Origin: JACVRW01 sp034664105
GTDB lineage: Bacteria; Actinomycetota; Thermoleophilia; Solirubrobacterales; Thermoleophilaceae
Assembly (NCBI GenBank): GCA_034664105.1
Contig: JAXDIH010000090.1
Location: 1-14,347, forward strand
Length of the DNA stretch: 14,347 nucleotides
Direction of reading: 5' to 3'
Below are positions 1 to 6,898 of this stretch, piece by piece. Numbering within the stretch: the first letter of the stretch is position 1; each line of letters starts with the position of its first letter. Below the pieces are notes generated by a model. The model searched no databases, was not told the origin of the DNA, and saw only the letters and a list, made by a program, of their open reading frames with translations. The translations under genes were made by a program, and so were the position numbers.

Positions 1-692
1 CCGGCCTTCTCGCGCGCCATCTCGAGGCGATAGGGGAAGCGGTCGATCGCGATGACGCGCTCTGCTCCGAGCAGGTAGGCGCTCGCGATCGCGAACTGGC
101 CGACGGGCCCGGCGCCCCACACGGCGATCACGTCGCCGCGCTGGATGTCACACATGTCGGCCCCCATGTAGCCGGTCGGCAGGATGTCCGAGAGGAACAG
201 GACCTGCTCGTCGGGCAGGTCGTTCTCGACCTTGATCGGCCCCACGTCCGCGAACGGCACCCGGGCATATTCCGCCTGCCCGCCGGCGTAGCCGCCCAGC
301 ATGTGCGAGTAGCCGAAGATGCCCGCAGGCGAGCGACCCATGAACGCCTCCGCCAGGCCCGCGTTCGGGTTCGAGTTCTCGCACACCGAGTAGAGCCCGG
401 CGAGGCAGGAGTTGCAGTTCCCGCACGCGATCGGGAACGGCACGACCACGCGGTCGCCGACCGCGAGGTTGCGGACCTCGGAGCCCTTCTCCACGACCTC
501 GCCCATGAACTCGTGGCCGAGGATGTCGCCGCGCTTCATGGTCGGGATGTAGCCCTGGAGCAGGTGGAGGTCCGAGCCGCAGATCGCCGTCGAGCTGATG
601 CGCACGATGGCGTCGCGCGAGTTCAGGATCTTCGGGTCCGGGACGTTCTCGACCCGGACCTTGTTCTTGCCCTCCCAGCAGGTGGCCCTCAT
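1..692 (-). CDS. Zinc-dependent alcohol dehydrogenase, formaldehyde-dehydrogenase-like (3' end beyond window)
   Basis: Medium-chain Zn-dependent dehydrogenase that should oxidise an alcohol or aldehyde with NAD(P) in the cytoplasm. About 230 N-terminal residues are present and the gene leaves the left edge. Visible marks: catalytic-zinc Cys38 in STAICGSDLH, then GHEFMGEVVEKG with His60 and Glu61 (the zinc-ADH signature), and four structural-zinc cysteines at 90, 93, 96 and 104 (CGNCNSC...C). The Rossmann loop VWGAGPVGQ is followed by an acidic residue in the AIDR segment, which favours NAD. The long segment after the structural zinc, with GYSHMLGGYAGGQAEY, resembles glutathione-independent formaldehyde dehydrogenases and dismutases, but the substrate is not settled. 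The ATG is preceded by GGGAGGAC and overlaps the stop of the SRPBCC gene by ATGA, so the two are coupled. Confidence 0.88.
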   Translation of the reverse strand, partial: MRATCWEGKNKVRVENVPDPKILNSRDAIVRISSTAICGSDLHLLQGYIPTMKRGDILGHEFMGEVVEKGSEVRNLAVGDRVVVPFPIACGNCNSCLAGLYSVCENSNPNAGLAEAFMGRSPAGIFGYSHMLGGYAGGQAEYARVPFADVGPIKVENDLPDEQVLFLSDILPTGYMGADMCDIQRGDVIAVWGAGPVGQFAIASAYLLGAERVIAIDRFPYRLEMAREKA

Positions 693-1696
693 GACGTCCT
701 CCCTTCGAGGATCGGCACTCCTCGGTTTCCGTCCTCGCGTGCGAGCGGCTGCGCCGGGCGCTGCTTGAGCAGCCTGCGCGTGCTCGTGCCCTCCGGGCTG
801 CCTTCGGACCGGACGACCATGCCGGTCTCCAGCACCTGCTTCAGGCGCCGCAGGTCATCCCGGACCTGCTGCTCGGGGTCCTCCCCGAACAGCGCCGCGA
901 CCGTGGAGGCCAGCATGCCGCCGGGGGCCTGGTACTCGAGCTCGACCCTCACCTCGGTGCCGCGCTCGCGCGGGGCATCCGAGAAGCGCACCGTGCCGGA
1001 GGTCTGAACGAGCGCCCCGCTGCGCGAGCGCCACGAGATCCGATCGTTGGGCCGGTCGTCGACGAGCTCGGCCTCCCATTCGACCTTCATGCCGGCGGGC
1101 GCCTTGGCGCGCCAGAACGAGGCACGATCGCCGCGCGGCTCGACCGACTCGAGGTGGTCCATGAAGTGGGGCAGGTTCTCGAACGTGTGCCAGAACCTGT
1201 ACACGTCCTCACGCGGTCGCCGGATCGTGATTGCGCCCTTCACGCGCACGCCGTCCGGTGTCGAGCGGCCGGGCGCACGGGTCAGCGCCACCGCGTCGAT
1301 GATGTCCGCGACGGTGATCCCGACCACGGCGCCGGACGCCGCCGCCAGGCGCTTGCGGTCGTCGGCCTTCCGGACGAACGCCGAGCCGAGCAGGGCCAGG
1401 TCCTTCATGTCGCCGGCCACGCGCGACCACACCCACTCGGCGGGGCGGTCCTTGCTCAGGATGCCGGCGCCGGCGGCGATCTCGCGCACTCCCACGATCC
1501 GCTGCCATCTGCGACTGCTGGCGTCGTCGTGGACACCGATCAGGCGGTTCACGCGGCCGGGCGCCGCGATCTGCGGAGCTCCTAGGCTGAGGCTGAAGAC
1601 GCCGAGGAAGCGGGCTAGCTTCTGCTCGGGAGAGAGCGGCCGCTGGTCGGTGGCCGCGGGCGCAGACGATCCTGCCCGGTCGGGCTGGGTGCTCAT
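689..1696 (-). CDS. SRPBCC-family (polyketide cyclase/dehydrase-like) protein with hydrophobic N-terminal half
   Basis: 335 residues. Residues about 25-135 are Ala/Gly/Leu-rich with several short hydrophobic stretches (ARFLGVFSLSLGAPQIAAPG, VGVREIAAGAGIL, GAVVGITVADIIDAVAL) and may sit at or in the membrane. Residues about 150-290 form an SRPBCC/START-type ligand-binding domain: VKGAITIRRPREDVYRFWHT, a central WEAELVDDRPNDRISWRS, and a C-terminal helix FGEDPEQQVRDDLRRLKQVLE. No catalytic residue can be assigned, so ligand and reaction are unknown. The frame is open about 120 codons further upstream, into the neighbouring gene. The start chosen here is the ATG with AGGAGGA eight bases before it, and the domain begins after it. 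Its last bases overlap the downstream dehydrogenase start. I recall SRPBCC and Zn-ADH genes being neighbours in other genomes, which would suggest a shared but undefined role. Confidence 0.85.
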   Translation of the reverse strand: MSTQPDRAGSSAPAATDQRPLSPEQKLARFLGVFSLSLGAPQIAAPGRVNRLIGVHDDASSRRWQRIVGVREIAAGAGILSKDRPAEWVWSRVAGDMKDLALLGSAFVRKADDRKRLAAASGAVVGITVADIIDAVALTRAPGRSTPDGVRVKGAITIRRPREDVYRFWHTFENLPHFMDHLESVEPRGDRASFWRAKAPAGMKVEWEAELVDDRPNDRISWRSRSGALVQTSGTVRFSDAPRERGTEVRVELEYQAPGGMLASTVAALFGEDPEQQVRDDLRRLKQVLETGMVVRSEGSPEGTSTRRLLKQRPAQPLAREDGNRGVPILEGRTS

Positions 1697-1757
1697 GAGC
1701 GGTCCTCCTAGACGGATGTGCGGCGGGGCTGCTTCGTTGCCGCCGAGTCCCCCGCTG

Positions 1758-1781
1758 CTACCCGGGCGGCACCCCTGAAAC
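1758..1781 (-). promoter_or_regulatory. Candidate SigB/SigF-type stress promoter for the SRPBCC-ADH pair
   Basis: On the minus strand the 89-base gap upstream of the SRPBCC gene holds GTTT, 14 bases, then GGGTAG. This matches the GTTT-N14-17-GGGTA pattern of actinobacterial general-stress sigma factors of the SigB/SigF group. It would give a leader of roughly 50 bases ending in a strong AGGAGGA ribosome site. GC-rich DNA makes GGGTA common, so this is a motif match only. Confidence 0.35.
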
Positions 1782-1795
1782 CTCTCTAGAAGAGG
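1781..1795 (-). terminator. Weak hairpin at the end of the first oxidase-like gene
   Basis: CCTCT and AGAGG form a 5-bp stem with a 5-base loop, spanning the TAG stop of the galactose-oxidase-like gene. There is no U-tract. It could slow transcription before the next unit but is too short to call a terminator firmly. It overlaps the edge of the candidate stress promoter. Confidence 0.15.
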
Positions 1796-4722
1796 CGCGC
1801 GAAGCCGAGCAGCGCAGCCCGGGCCGCCGTGGCGTCGACCACCCGGAAGCTGGTCGTGGCGGCGGGCGAGTGCTTGCCCTGGGGATCGGTCGCCAGCAGC
1901 GTCAGCCGGTAGCGACCGGAGGCCAGATTGTGCGTGCGCGAGAGCCGGCGCTTGAGCAGTGCGCTGTTGGCGCCGGCCTTGCCCTGGAGCTTCAGCGTGG
2001 TCCGGAGCGCCGAGTAGAGCGTGCACTTGGCGCGGCCCTTGCGCGCCGGCGCCACGCACCGTCCGCGCGCCTTGTGGCCGCTGAGCTTGCGCCCGAACGA
2101 CAGCCTGACCTGGGCGGCCTCGCTGAGCCGGAAGCTCAGCGTCGTCGCCTTCGAGAAGGTCGAAGCGGACAGCTTGACCCGGCTGATCGCCGGGGCGGCG
2201 TTGTTCGGTGCGGGCGGCGGCGGGGAAGTGGAGTTGGAGACCGTCACCGACACGGCCGCGGCCGTCTTGGTGTTGCCGGCGGCGTCACGCGCGACGGCGG
2301 TCAACTGGTGGGTGCCGTTGGGCGCCGTGGTGGTGTCCCAGGTGATGCCCCACGGTTGCGCGGTGTCCTCGGCGCCCAGGTTCTGGCCGTCGAGCTTGAA
2401 CTGCACGCCCGCCACCCCGACGTTGTCGGAGGCGCTCGCGGCCACGTTGATCGAGCCGGACACCGGCGCTCCGCTCGAGGGCGGCGCCAGCGCGACCGCT
2501 GGCGGCGTGGTGTCGGCTGGGGTCGCGTTCGCGACCGTCACCGAGACCGGGTTGGAGGTGGCCTCGTTGCCGGCGTTGTCGGTCGCGACGACCGTGAGGT
2601 TGTGGGATCCGTTGGCGACCTTGGTGGTGTCCCACGAGATCGTCCACGGCGCTGCGGTGTCTGCGGCGCCCAGGTTCTGGCCGTCGAGCTTGAACTGCAC
2701 GCTCGCGACGCCGCCGCTGTCGGAGGCGCTCGCGTTCACGCTGACCGAGCCGCCGGACACGGTCGCGCCGTTCGCGGGGGCGGTGACGGAGGTCGTGGGC
2801 GGAGTGGTGTCGAGCGCCGTGCCGGTGCACGTGGGCAGGCCGGTGGCCGAGGTCGTGAGCTTCACCCAGGCGGCCTTCGACGGCACGCCCCGGTTGTCGA
2901 CCAGGAACAGCATGTAGTAGCCGGGCGGCGCCGCGTTGGCGTTCGGCGGCGCGCTCAGCTCCACGCAGCCCGTCCGCTGGGTCACGTTGAGCGCGATGAA
3001 GCGCTGGTTCATGTCGACCGCGTGGGTGACCGAGGCGGGCGCGATCAGCGCGGCCTTCGAGATGTGCGTGTCGGGGGTCTGGACACCGAAGTTGGCGCCC
3101 ACCCTGATCTCGTTCGGCGCCGAGGTGATCGACGGCCGCGTGCCGCCCTGATGGAGGTAGGGCGGCTCGTAGATCTCGGCCGTGTCGCTCGTGATGCCGC
3201 CGTTGAAGTCGTCGCCCGCGGAGAACACGCGCCCGTCAGGGAGCAGCAGGGCGGTGGAGTGGTAGGCCCGGTACTCGGACTGCTCGGGGCCGAGCTTCCA
3301 CTGGCCGGTGGTGGGGTTCCAGAGCTCGATCTGACGCTGCTCGGGATTGGCCGCGTAGAGGGGCCCGGGTGCGGTCGCGACGCTGCCGATGCCCCCGCCC
3401 ACCTCGACCATCGAGCCGTCCGGCAGCAGGACCGTGTTGGCGTGGCCGCGACCGATGACGTTCGAGGGAGCGGGCTGCCAGCCGGCGGCGGAGTTGTTCT
3501 CGTCGAAGACCTCGGTGGTGTTGGTCGAGGGGATGGTGCTCTCGTCGGTGCCGCCGAGGGCCATGATCTTCGGGGACCCACTCGGCCCGGCCGGCACCGG
3601 CACGGCCGTGCCCCACAGCCGCCGCTGGCCCATGCGGGGGGCGGCCGACCAGCCGAAGCTGTCCGCGCCCGGCGTGTTCATGAACCAGGAGTTGGGCTGA
3701 TCGGGGCCGACCACGAGCGAGCGACCGGAGGGCATGGCGAACATGTGCGGGTAGTACTCGCCGGTGGGCGGCTCGCCGACGCCGCCGGTGCTGCCGATCA
3801 GCGAGATCGCGCCCAGCCCGTTCAGGCCGGCCGCCGGGCTGAACATCTCGACGTCGGTGTTCATGACCTTGTCGCCGGACTCGTCCCAGCCGCTGATGAT
3901 CGGGATGCGGCCGTCGGCCAGCCTGATGCCGGTCGGGTACCAGCGCCCGTGCCGCATGTCGGGCTGCTCCTTCCAGGTCTCAGACCACGGGTTGAACGTG
4001 TAGACCTTGTTGAGCCCCTTGTAGTCCTTGGTGCCGTCGGGGAACTCGAGGTTGCCGCCGAACACCACCAGCTCGCCGTCGGCCGTGAAGGTGTGGCCGG
4101 AGCACCAGATGTTGGCCGCCTTCATCTGGCCGTCCTTCGGGTCGAGCCAGAGCGGCGGGTCACGGCGGACCTTCACGCCGGTGACCGGGTCCCACAGCCA
4201 CGCCTGGGCGCTGTTCTCCTGCGGGTCCTTGGGGTAGGAGAAGATCATCACCTTGCCGGTGGGCAGCATCGCCGCGTGGATGGCGACGATGGGAAACGTG
4301 ACGGTCGCCGCCGGGTCCCAGCGGCCGATCTCCGAGAAATTGCCCACGGCAGCGGCCGCGGCCGTGGGGTGAGCCGCGCTGCGGGTGGGCTGGGGGTCGA
4401 CCGGGTCGGCCTCGCCGCGCCGCACGGCGCGTCGCAGCGCCGCGTGCTCGGCGGCGTGCTCAGGGCCGAGTGTGGCGGTTTCGAAGGCGCGCAGCTCCTG
4501 CTCGGTCATGCCCGGAACGCCGAGGTCGCCGCCGTGGCCATGGGGGAGCACCGGCTCCGGCGGCACGGCGGCGACGCGCTCGGCCTTCGCGGGCGCGGGG
4601 GCCGCGGACGCGCCGCCTCCGAGCAGCGCCGGAATGCCGGCGCAGGCCATGAGACAGACCAGTCCGACTACAGCGGAAAGCGCAATGCGAGATGTGCCGG
4701 TTGTCCGGTTGAAAGAACCCAT
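1786..4722 (-). CDS. Secreted galactose-oxidase/GlxA-like copper radical oxidase with two Ig-like domains (paralog 1)
   Basis: 978 residues. N-terminal signal or anchor segment about 12-40. A conserved pre-domain segment (60-103) follows, with GHGGDLGVPGMTEQELRA and LGPEHAAEHA. The kelch beta-propeller spans about 125-515, and the galactose-oxidase C-terminal domain (DUF1929) about 516-622. Two Bacterial-Ig-type repeats lie at about 640-730 and 738-830, each with VQFKLDGQNLGA, and a basic C-terminal domain at about 845-962. By motif comparison with galactose oxidase the copper site is complete: Cys207 (IWCSGH) and Tyr262 (GRWYPTG) for the thioether cofactor, axial Tyr487, His488 (YHST), and His567 (THAVDMNQR). 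Trp279 (SGWDESG) fits the stacking Trp290. The expected reaction is O2-dependent oxidation of an alcohol or aldehyde outside the cell, giving H2O2; the substrate is unknown. The ATG is preceded by AGGGAC. Confidence 0.85.
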   Translation of the reverse strand: MGSFNRTTGTSRIALSAVVGLVCLMACAGIPALLGGGASAAPAPAKAERVAAVPPEPVLPHGHGGDLGVPGMTEQELRAFETATLGPEHAAEHAALRRAVRRGEADPVDPQPTRSAAHPTAAAAAVGNFSEIGRWDPAATVTFPIVAIHAAMLPTGKVMIFSYPKDPQENSAQAWLWDPVTGVKVRRDPPLWLDPKDGQMKAANIWCSGHTFTADGELVVFGGNLEFPDGTKDYKGLNKVYTFNPWSETWKEQPDMRHGRWYPTGIRLADGRIPIISGWDESGDKVMNTDVEMFSPAAGLNGLGAISLIGSTGGVGEPPTGEYYPHMFAMPSGRSLVVGPDQPNSWFMNTPGADSFGWSAAPRMGQRRLWGTAVPVPAGPSGSPKIMALGGTDESTIPSTNTTEVFDENNSAAGWQPAPSNVIGRGHANTVLLPDGSMVEVGGGIGSVATAPGPLYAANPEQRQIELWNPTTGQWKLGPEQSEYRAYHSTALLLPDGRVFSAGDDFNGGITSDTAEIYEPPYLHQGGTRPSITSAPNEIRVGANFGVQTPDTHISKAALIAPASVTHAVDMNQRFIALNVTQRTGCVELSAPPNANAAPPGYYMLFLVDNRGVPSKAAWVKLTTSATGLPTCTGTALDTTPPTTSVTAPANGATVSGGSVSVNASASDSGGVASVQFKLDGQNLGAADTAAPWTISWDTTKVANGSHNLTVVATDNAGNEATSNPVSVTVANATPADTTPPAVALAPPSSGAPVSGSINVAASASDNVGVAGVQFKLDGQNLGAEDTAQPWGITWDTTTAPNGTHQLTAVARDAAGNTKTAAAVSVTVSNSTSPPPPAPNNAAPAISRVKLSASTFSKATTLSFRLSEAAQVRLSFGRKLSGHKARGRCVAPARKGRAKCTLYSALRTTLKLQGKAGANSALLKRRLSRTHNLASGRYRLTLLATDPQGKHSPAATTSFRVVDATAARAALLGFARLF
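2370..2408. repeat. 39-bp exact direct repeat, copy A (Ig-like domain 2)
   Basis: Identical over 39 bases to 2664-2702. Both encode the VQFKLDGQNLGA core of the tandem Ig-like domains of paralog 1. The exact match between two otherwise diverged repeats points to recent duplication or local gene conversion. It could also be a site for in-frame domain loss or gain. Confidence 0.85.
2664..2702. repeat. 39-bp exact direct repeat, copy B (Ig-like domain 1)
   Basis: Second copy of the repeat at 2370-2408, in the same reading frame, 294 bases (98 codons) away, which is one Ig-domain period. A diverged version of the same segment occurs in the Ig-like region of paralog 2 near 7860-7920. Confidence 0.85.
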
Positions 4723-4760
4723 CGAAGTCCCTGCCCGATCATCCGTGAGCGGTACCCATC

Positions 4761-4770
4761 AACGTACGTT
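4761..4770. promoter_or_regulatory. Palindrome AACGTACGTT upstream of paralog 1
   Basis: A perfect 10-bp inverted repeat in the 81-base gap before the paralog 1 gene, about 40 bases from its start. It shares the AACG-N2-CGTT layout of the site at 10037-10046 next to kdd and the AACG/CGTT arms of 9981-9994. It may be an operator for the same TetR-type regulator. No clear -35/-10 pair was recognised around it. Confidence 0.35.
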
Positions 4771-4803
4771 CGATCGGCGAAATCCGCCAGTGGAACCGAG
4801 CCG

Positions 4804-5874
4804 TTAGGCCGCCAGGCCCTGCTCCATACCTTCGAGCACCTCCCGCACCAGCGGCCCGATCGTCTCCAGCTCGTAGCCGCCCTCCTGCACCAGGACGGTC
4901 GGCAGGCCCAGCTCGCCCAGCGTTCGCCCCGCCGCTCGCAGGCCCGCCGCCGTGACCTCCAGCGGGCTCTCGGGGTCGCCGCCCGCCGCATCCACGCCGA
5001 GTGCCACCACCAGCGCCTCCGCTCCGCCCGCCCGTGCCCACCCGGCCAGCTCGTCCACGGCCTCCAACCACGGTTCGTCGCCGCTTCCCGGCGCGAGCGT
5101 CACATTGCGGTTGGCCCCCGCTCCGGCGCCCGCGCCCGTCTCCCGCGCGAAGCCCAGGAAGTGCGGGAACCACCCCGCGCCCGGATCCACGTGCACGGAG
5201 CCCGCCAGCACCCGCGGGTCCTCGTAGAAGATCGACTGCGTGCCGTTGCCGTGATGGGCGTCGATGTCGACCACCGCCACCGGCCCGTCCACGCCGGACC
5301 GCAGCCGGGCCGCCGCCGCGGCCGCGTTGTTCAGGTAGCAGGACCCGCCGAAGCAGCTGCGAGTGGCGTGGTGGCCCGGCGGTCGGCAGCAGGCGTACGC
5401 GGCCGGCTCTCCACCCAGCACCAGGTCCGCCGCCGTAACAGCGGCCTCGACTGCCGCCCGCACCGCCTCCCACGTCCCGGGCCCGATCAGCGTCATCGTG
5501 TCGAAGGCGAAGTGGCCGGCGCGCGCGCTCGCCGCCGCCGGCACCTCCGGCTCGAAGCCGGCGAACAGGCCGGGGTGGGGAAATATGTACGGCACCACGC
5601 GGTCCTGGCCCGGATCCTCGTCCAGCCCGGCCGCCTCCCACGCCTCCCAGGCGCCCGCCAGGTAGTCGAGTAGGGACCGGTCGTGGACCTCGAGCAAGGC
5701 CTGTTCCGGCTGAGGCGCGGCCTCCACGAAGCGCGCCCCGGCCCGCTCCAGCTCGGCGCGGATCCGCTCCGCTCGCTCCGGCAGCTCGGTACCCGGCGTG
5801 CGCACGCCCACCCAGACCTCGCCGCCCGGCTCGTGCAGCCGGTGGAGATCGCTCCAGACGACGGGGATCCGCAC
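4804..5874 (-). CDS. HDAC-superfamily deacetylase, acetylpolyamine amidohydrolase-like
   Basis: 356 residues, usual length for a bacterial class II HDAC-like amidohydrolase. These cytoplasmic zinc enzymes remove acetyl groups from amines such as acetylpolyamines or acetyl-lysine. Visible motifs in order: RPPGHHA (His168, His169), FGGSCYLNN, VDIDAHHGNGT with zinc ligands Asp205 and His207, ALGVDAAGGDP with the third ligand Asp295, and QEGGY with catalytic Tyr334. The ALGVD...GDP form, instead of SAGFDAH, and the N-terminal EVWVG...ELPERAERI fit acetylpolyamine amidohydrolases better than AcuC, but the substrate is inferred. The start is GTG, one base after the stop of the Rieske gene (TGA-G-GTG), so translation is probably coupled. 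The N-terminus MRIPVVWSDLH fits the family start. Confidence 0.88.
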   Translation of the reverse strand: MRIPVVWSDLHRLHEPGGEVWVGVRTPGTELPERAERIRAELERAGARFVEAAPQPEQALLEVHDRSLLDYLAGAWEAWEAAGLDEDPGQDRVVPYIFPHPGLFAGFEPEVPAAASARAGHFAFDTMTLIGPGTWEAVRAAVEAAVTAADLVLGGEPAAYACCRPPGHHATRSCFGGSCYLNNAAAAAARLRSGVDGPVAVVDIDAHHGNGTQSIFYEDPRVLAGSVHVDPGAGWFPHFLGFARETGAGAGAGANRNVTLAPGSGDEPWLEAVDELAGWARAGGAEALVVALGVDAAGGDPESPLEVTAAGLRAAGRTLGELGLPTVLVQEGGYELETIGPLVREVLEGMEQGLAA

Positions 5875-5875
5875 C

Positions 5876-6850
5876 TCAGGCCAGCCCGGCCGCCACCCAG
5901 CGCTGGAACTCGGCGATCAGCTCCTCGCTCGGCAGCATCAGCCGGCCGTGCTCGAACGCGCGCGAGCGGATGCCGCGCTGGACCGACTCGACCAGCACCC
6001 GGTCCTCTGCGCCCACCTGGTCGTCGAGCTCGAGGTAGCCGGCGATCCACTCAGGGTCGGCGTCGCCGGGGAAGAAGTAGTCGAGGTAGCCCTCCGTGCG
6101 CCCCGGCTCGACCGGCACGAGCGGCCCGATCGAGAGGTTCGCCGCCCCCGGCATCACGTTGACCTTGATGTTCGGCCAGATCAGGTGGAACTGGCCGCCG
6201 GAGCCCGCGCCGTCGCGCAGACGCACGTGGTGGCTGGCGAACGTGGGGTGGCGCTCCAGCCGGTAGGCCCCGGGCGACACGTCCACCACCTCGCTGAACC
6301 CGGGGTGGGCGACCTGGCAGTGGTAGCACTCGAGGAAGTTCTCAACGGCCACCTTCCAGTTGGCCTCGAGCGCGTACGGGGCGCGCGAGTGGAAGGCGAG
6401 CGCCTCCACGTCGATGCCGCCCTCGCGCAGCAGGTCCGGCAGCTCGCCGAGGGTCTCGGCGAGCGGGGGCGCGCCGGCGTCCGCGTTGACGAACACGAAC
6501 GGGCCCCAGGTGTCGACCTCGGCGCGGCGCAGGCCCAGCGCCTCGCGGTCGAAGTCCGGATCGGCGTCAGCCCGTGGCGCGGCCCGCAGCGAGCCGTCCA
6601 GCCCGTATGTCCACGCGTGGTAGTGGCACTGGAGCGTGGTGCGGCTTCCCGCGCCCGACACCACCTCGGCCCCGCGGTGGCGGCACACGTTCACGAACGC
6701 GGCCAGCTGCCCCTCGCGGTCGCGCACCACCACCAGCGGCACGTCGCCCACACGCAGCGTGAAGTAGGAGCCGGGCTCGGCCAGCTGCCCGATGTGGCCG
6801 GCGTACTGCCAGGCGTGTGCGAACAGCCGCTCGCGCTCGCTGGCGAGCAC
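5876..6850 (-). CDS. Rieske non-heme iron oxygenase, alpha-subunit-like
   Basis: 324 residues from the first canonical start (GTG). Rieske [2Fe-2S] ligands are Cys56/His58 (CRHRG) and Cys75/His78 (CHYH). The catalytic domain has ENFLECYHCQVAHPG with iron ligands His177 and His182, and Asp283 (AEDRVLVESVQRG) completes the 2-His-1-carboxylate site. The form resembles single-component-type oxygenases acting on quaternary amines or aromatic acids (choline, carnitine and stachydrine monooxygenase relatives). It would need a separate reductase, not present here. The substrate is unknown. Family-like sequence (TLPYHWYVDAEV) extends upstream of the GTG to about 6880, so the true start is probably earlier: a CTG at 6880, or another non-standard event. 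The reading frame is continuous with the upstream oxidase gene apart from its TAG. The deacetylase gene follows after one base. Confidence 0.87.
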   Translation of the reverse strand: MLASERERLFAHAWQYAGHIGQLAEPGSYFTLRVGDVPLVVVRDREGQLAAFVNVCRHRGAEVVSGAGSRTTLQCHYHAWTYGLDGSLRAAPRADADPDFDREALGLRRAEVDTWGPFVFVNADAGAPPLAETLGELPDLLREGGIDVEALAFHSRAPYALEANWKVAVENFLECYHCQVAHPGFSEVVDVSPGAYRLERHPTFASHHVRLRDGAGSGGQFHLIWPNIKVNVMPGAANLSIGPLVPVEPGRTEGYLDYFFPGDADPEWIAGYLELDDQVGAEDRVLVESVQRGIRSRAFEHGRLMLPSEELIAEFQRWVAAGLA

Positions 6851-6898
6851 CTCGGCGTCGACGTACCAGTGGTAGGGCAGCGTTTCCGTGCGCGCAGC

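Noticed and set aside
1697..2059. Upstream extension of the SRPBCC frame
   Set aside because: It runs into the end of the first oxidase gene, lacks family-like sequence, and the ATG at 1696 has a strong ribosome site.
4752..4757. GGGTAC on the minus strand before the first oxidase gene, as a stress-promoter -10
   Set aside because: No GTTT-like box at 14-17 bases upstream.
4776..4788. GGCG...CGCC hairpin in the gap upstream of the first oxidase gene
   Set aside because: A 4-bp stem without a U-tract is expected by chance in GC-rich DNA; not a supported terminator.
1870..5673. Very long open frame on the plus strand (over 1200 codons)
   Set aside because: It lies antisense to the first oxidase and the deacetylase, crosses the gap between them, and its product is low-complexity Arg/Gly/Val/His with no domain. 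It is a side effect of GC-rich codon use.
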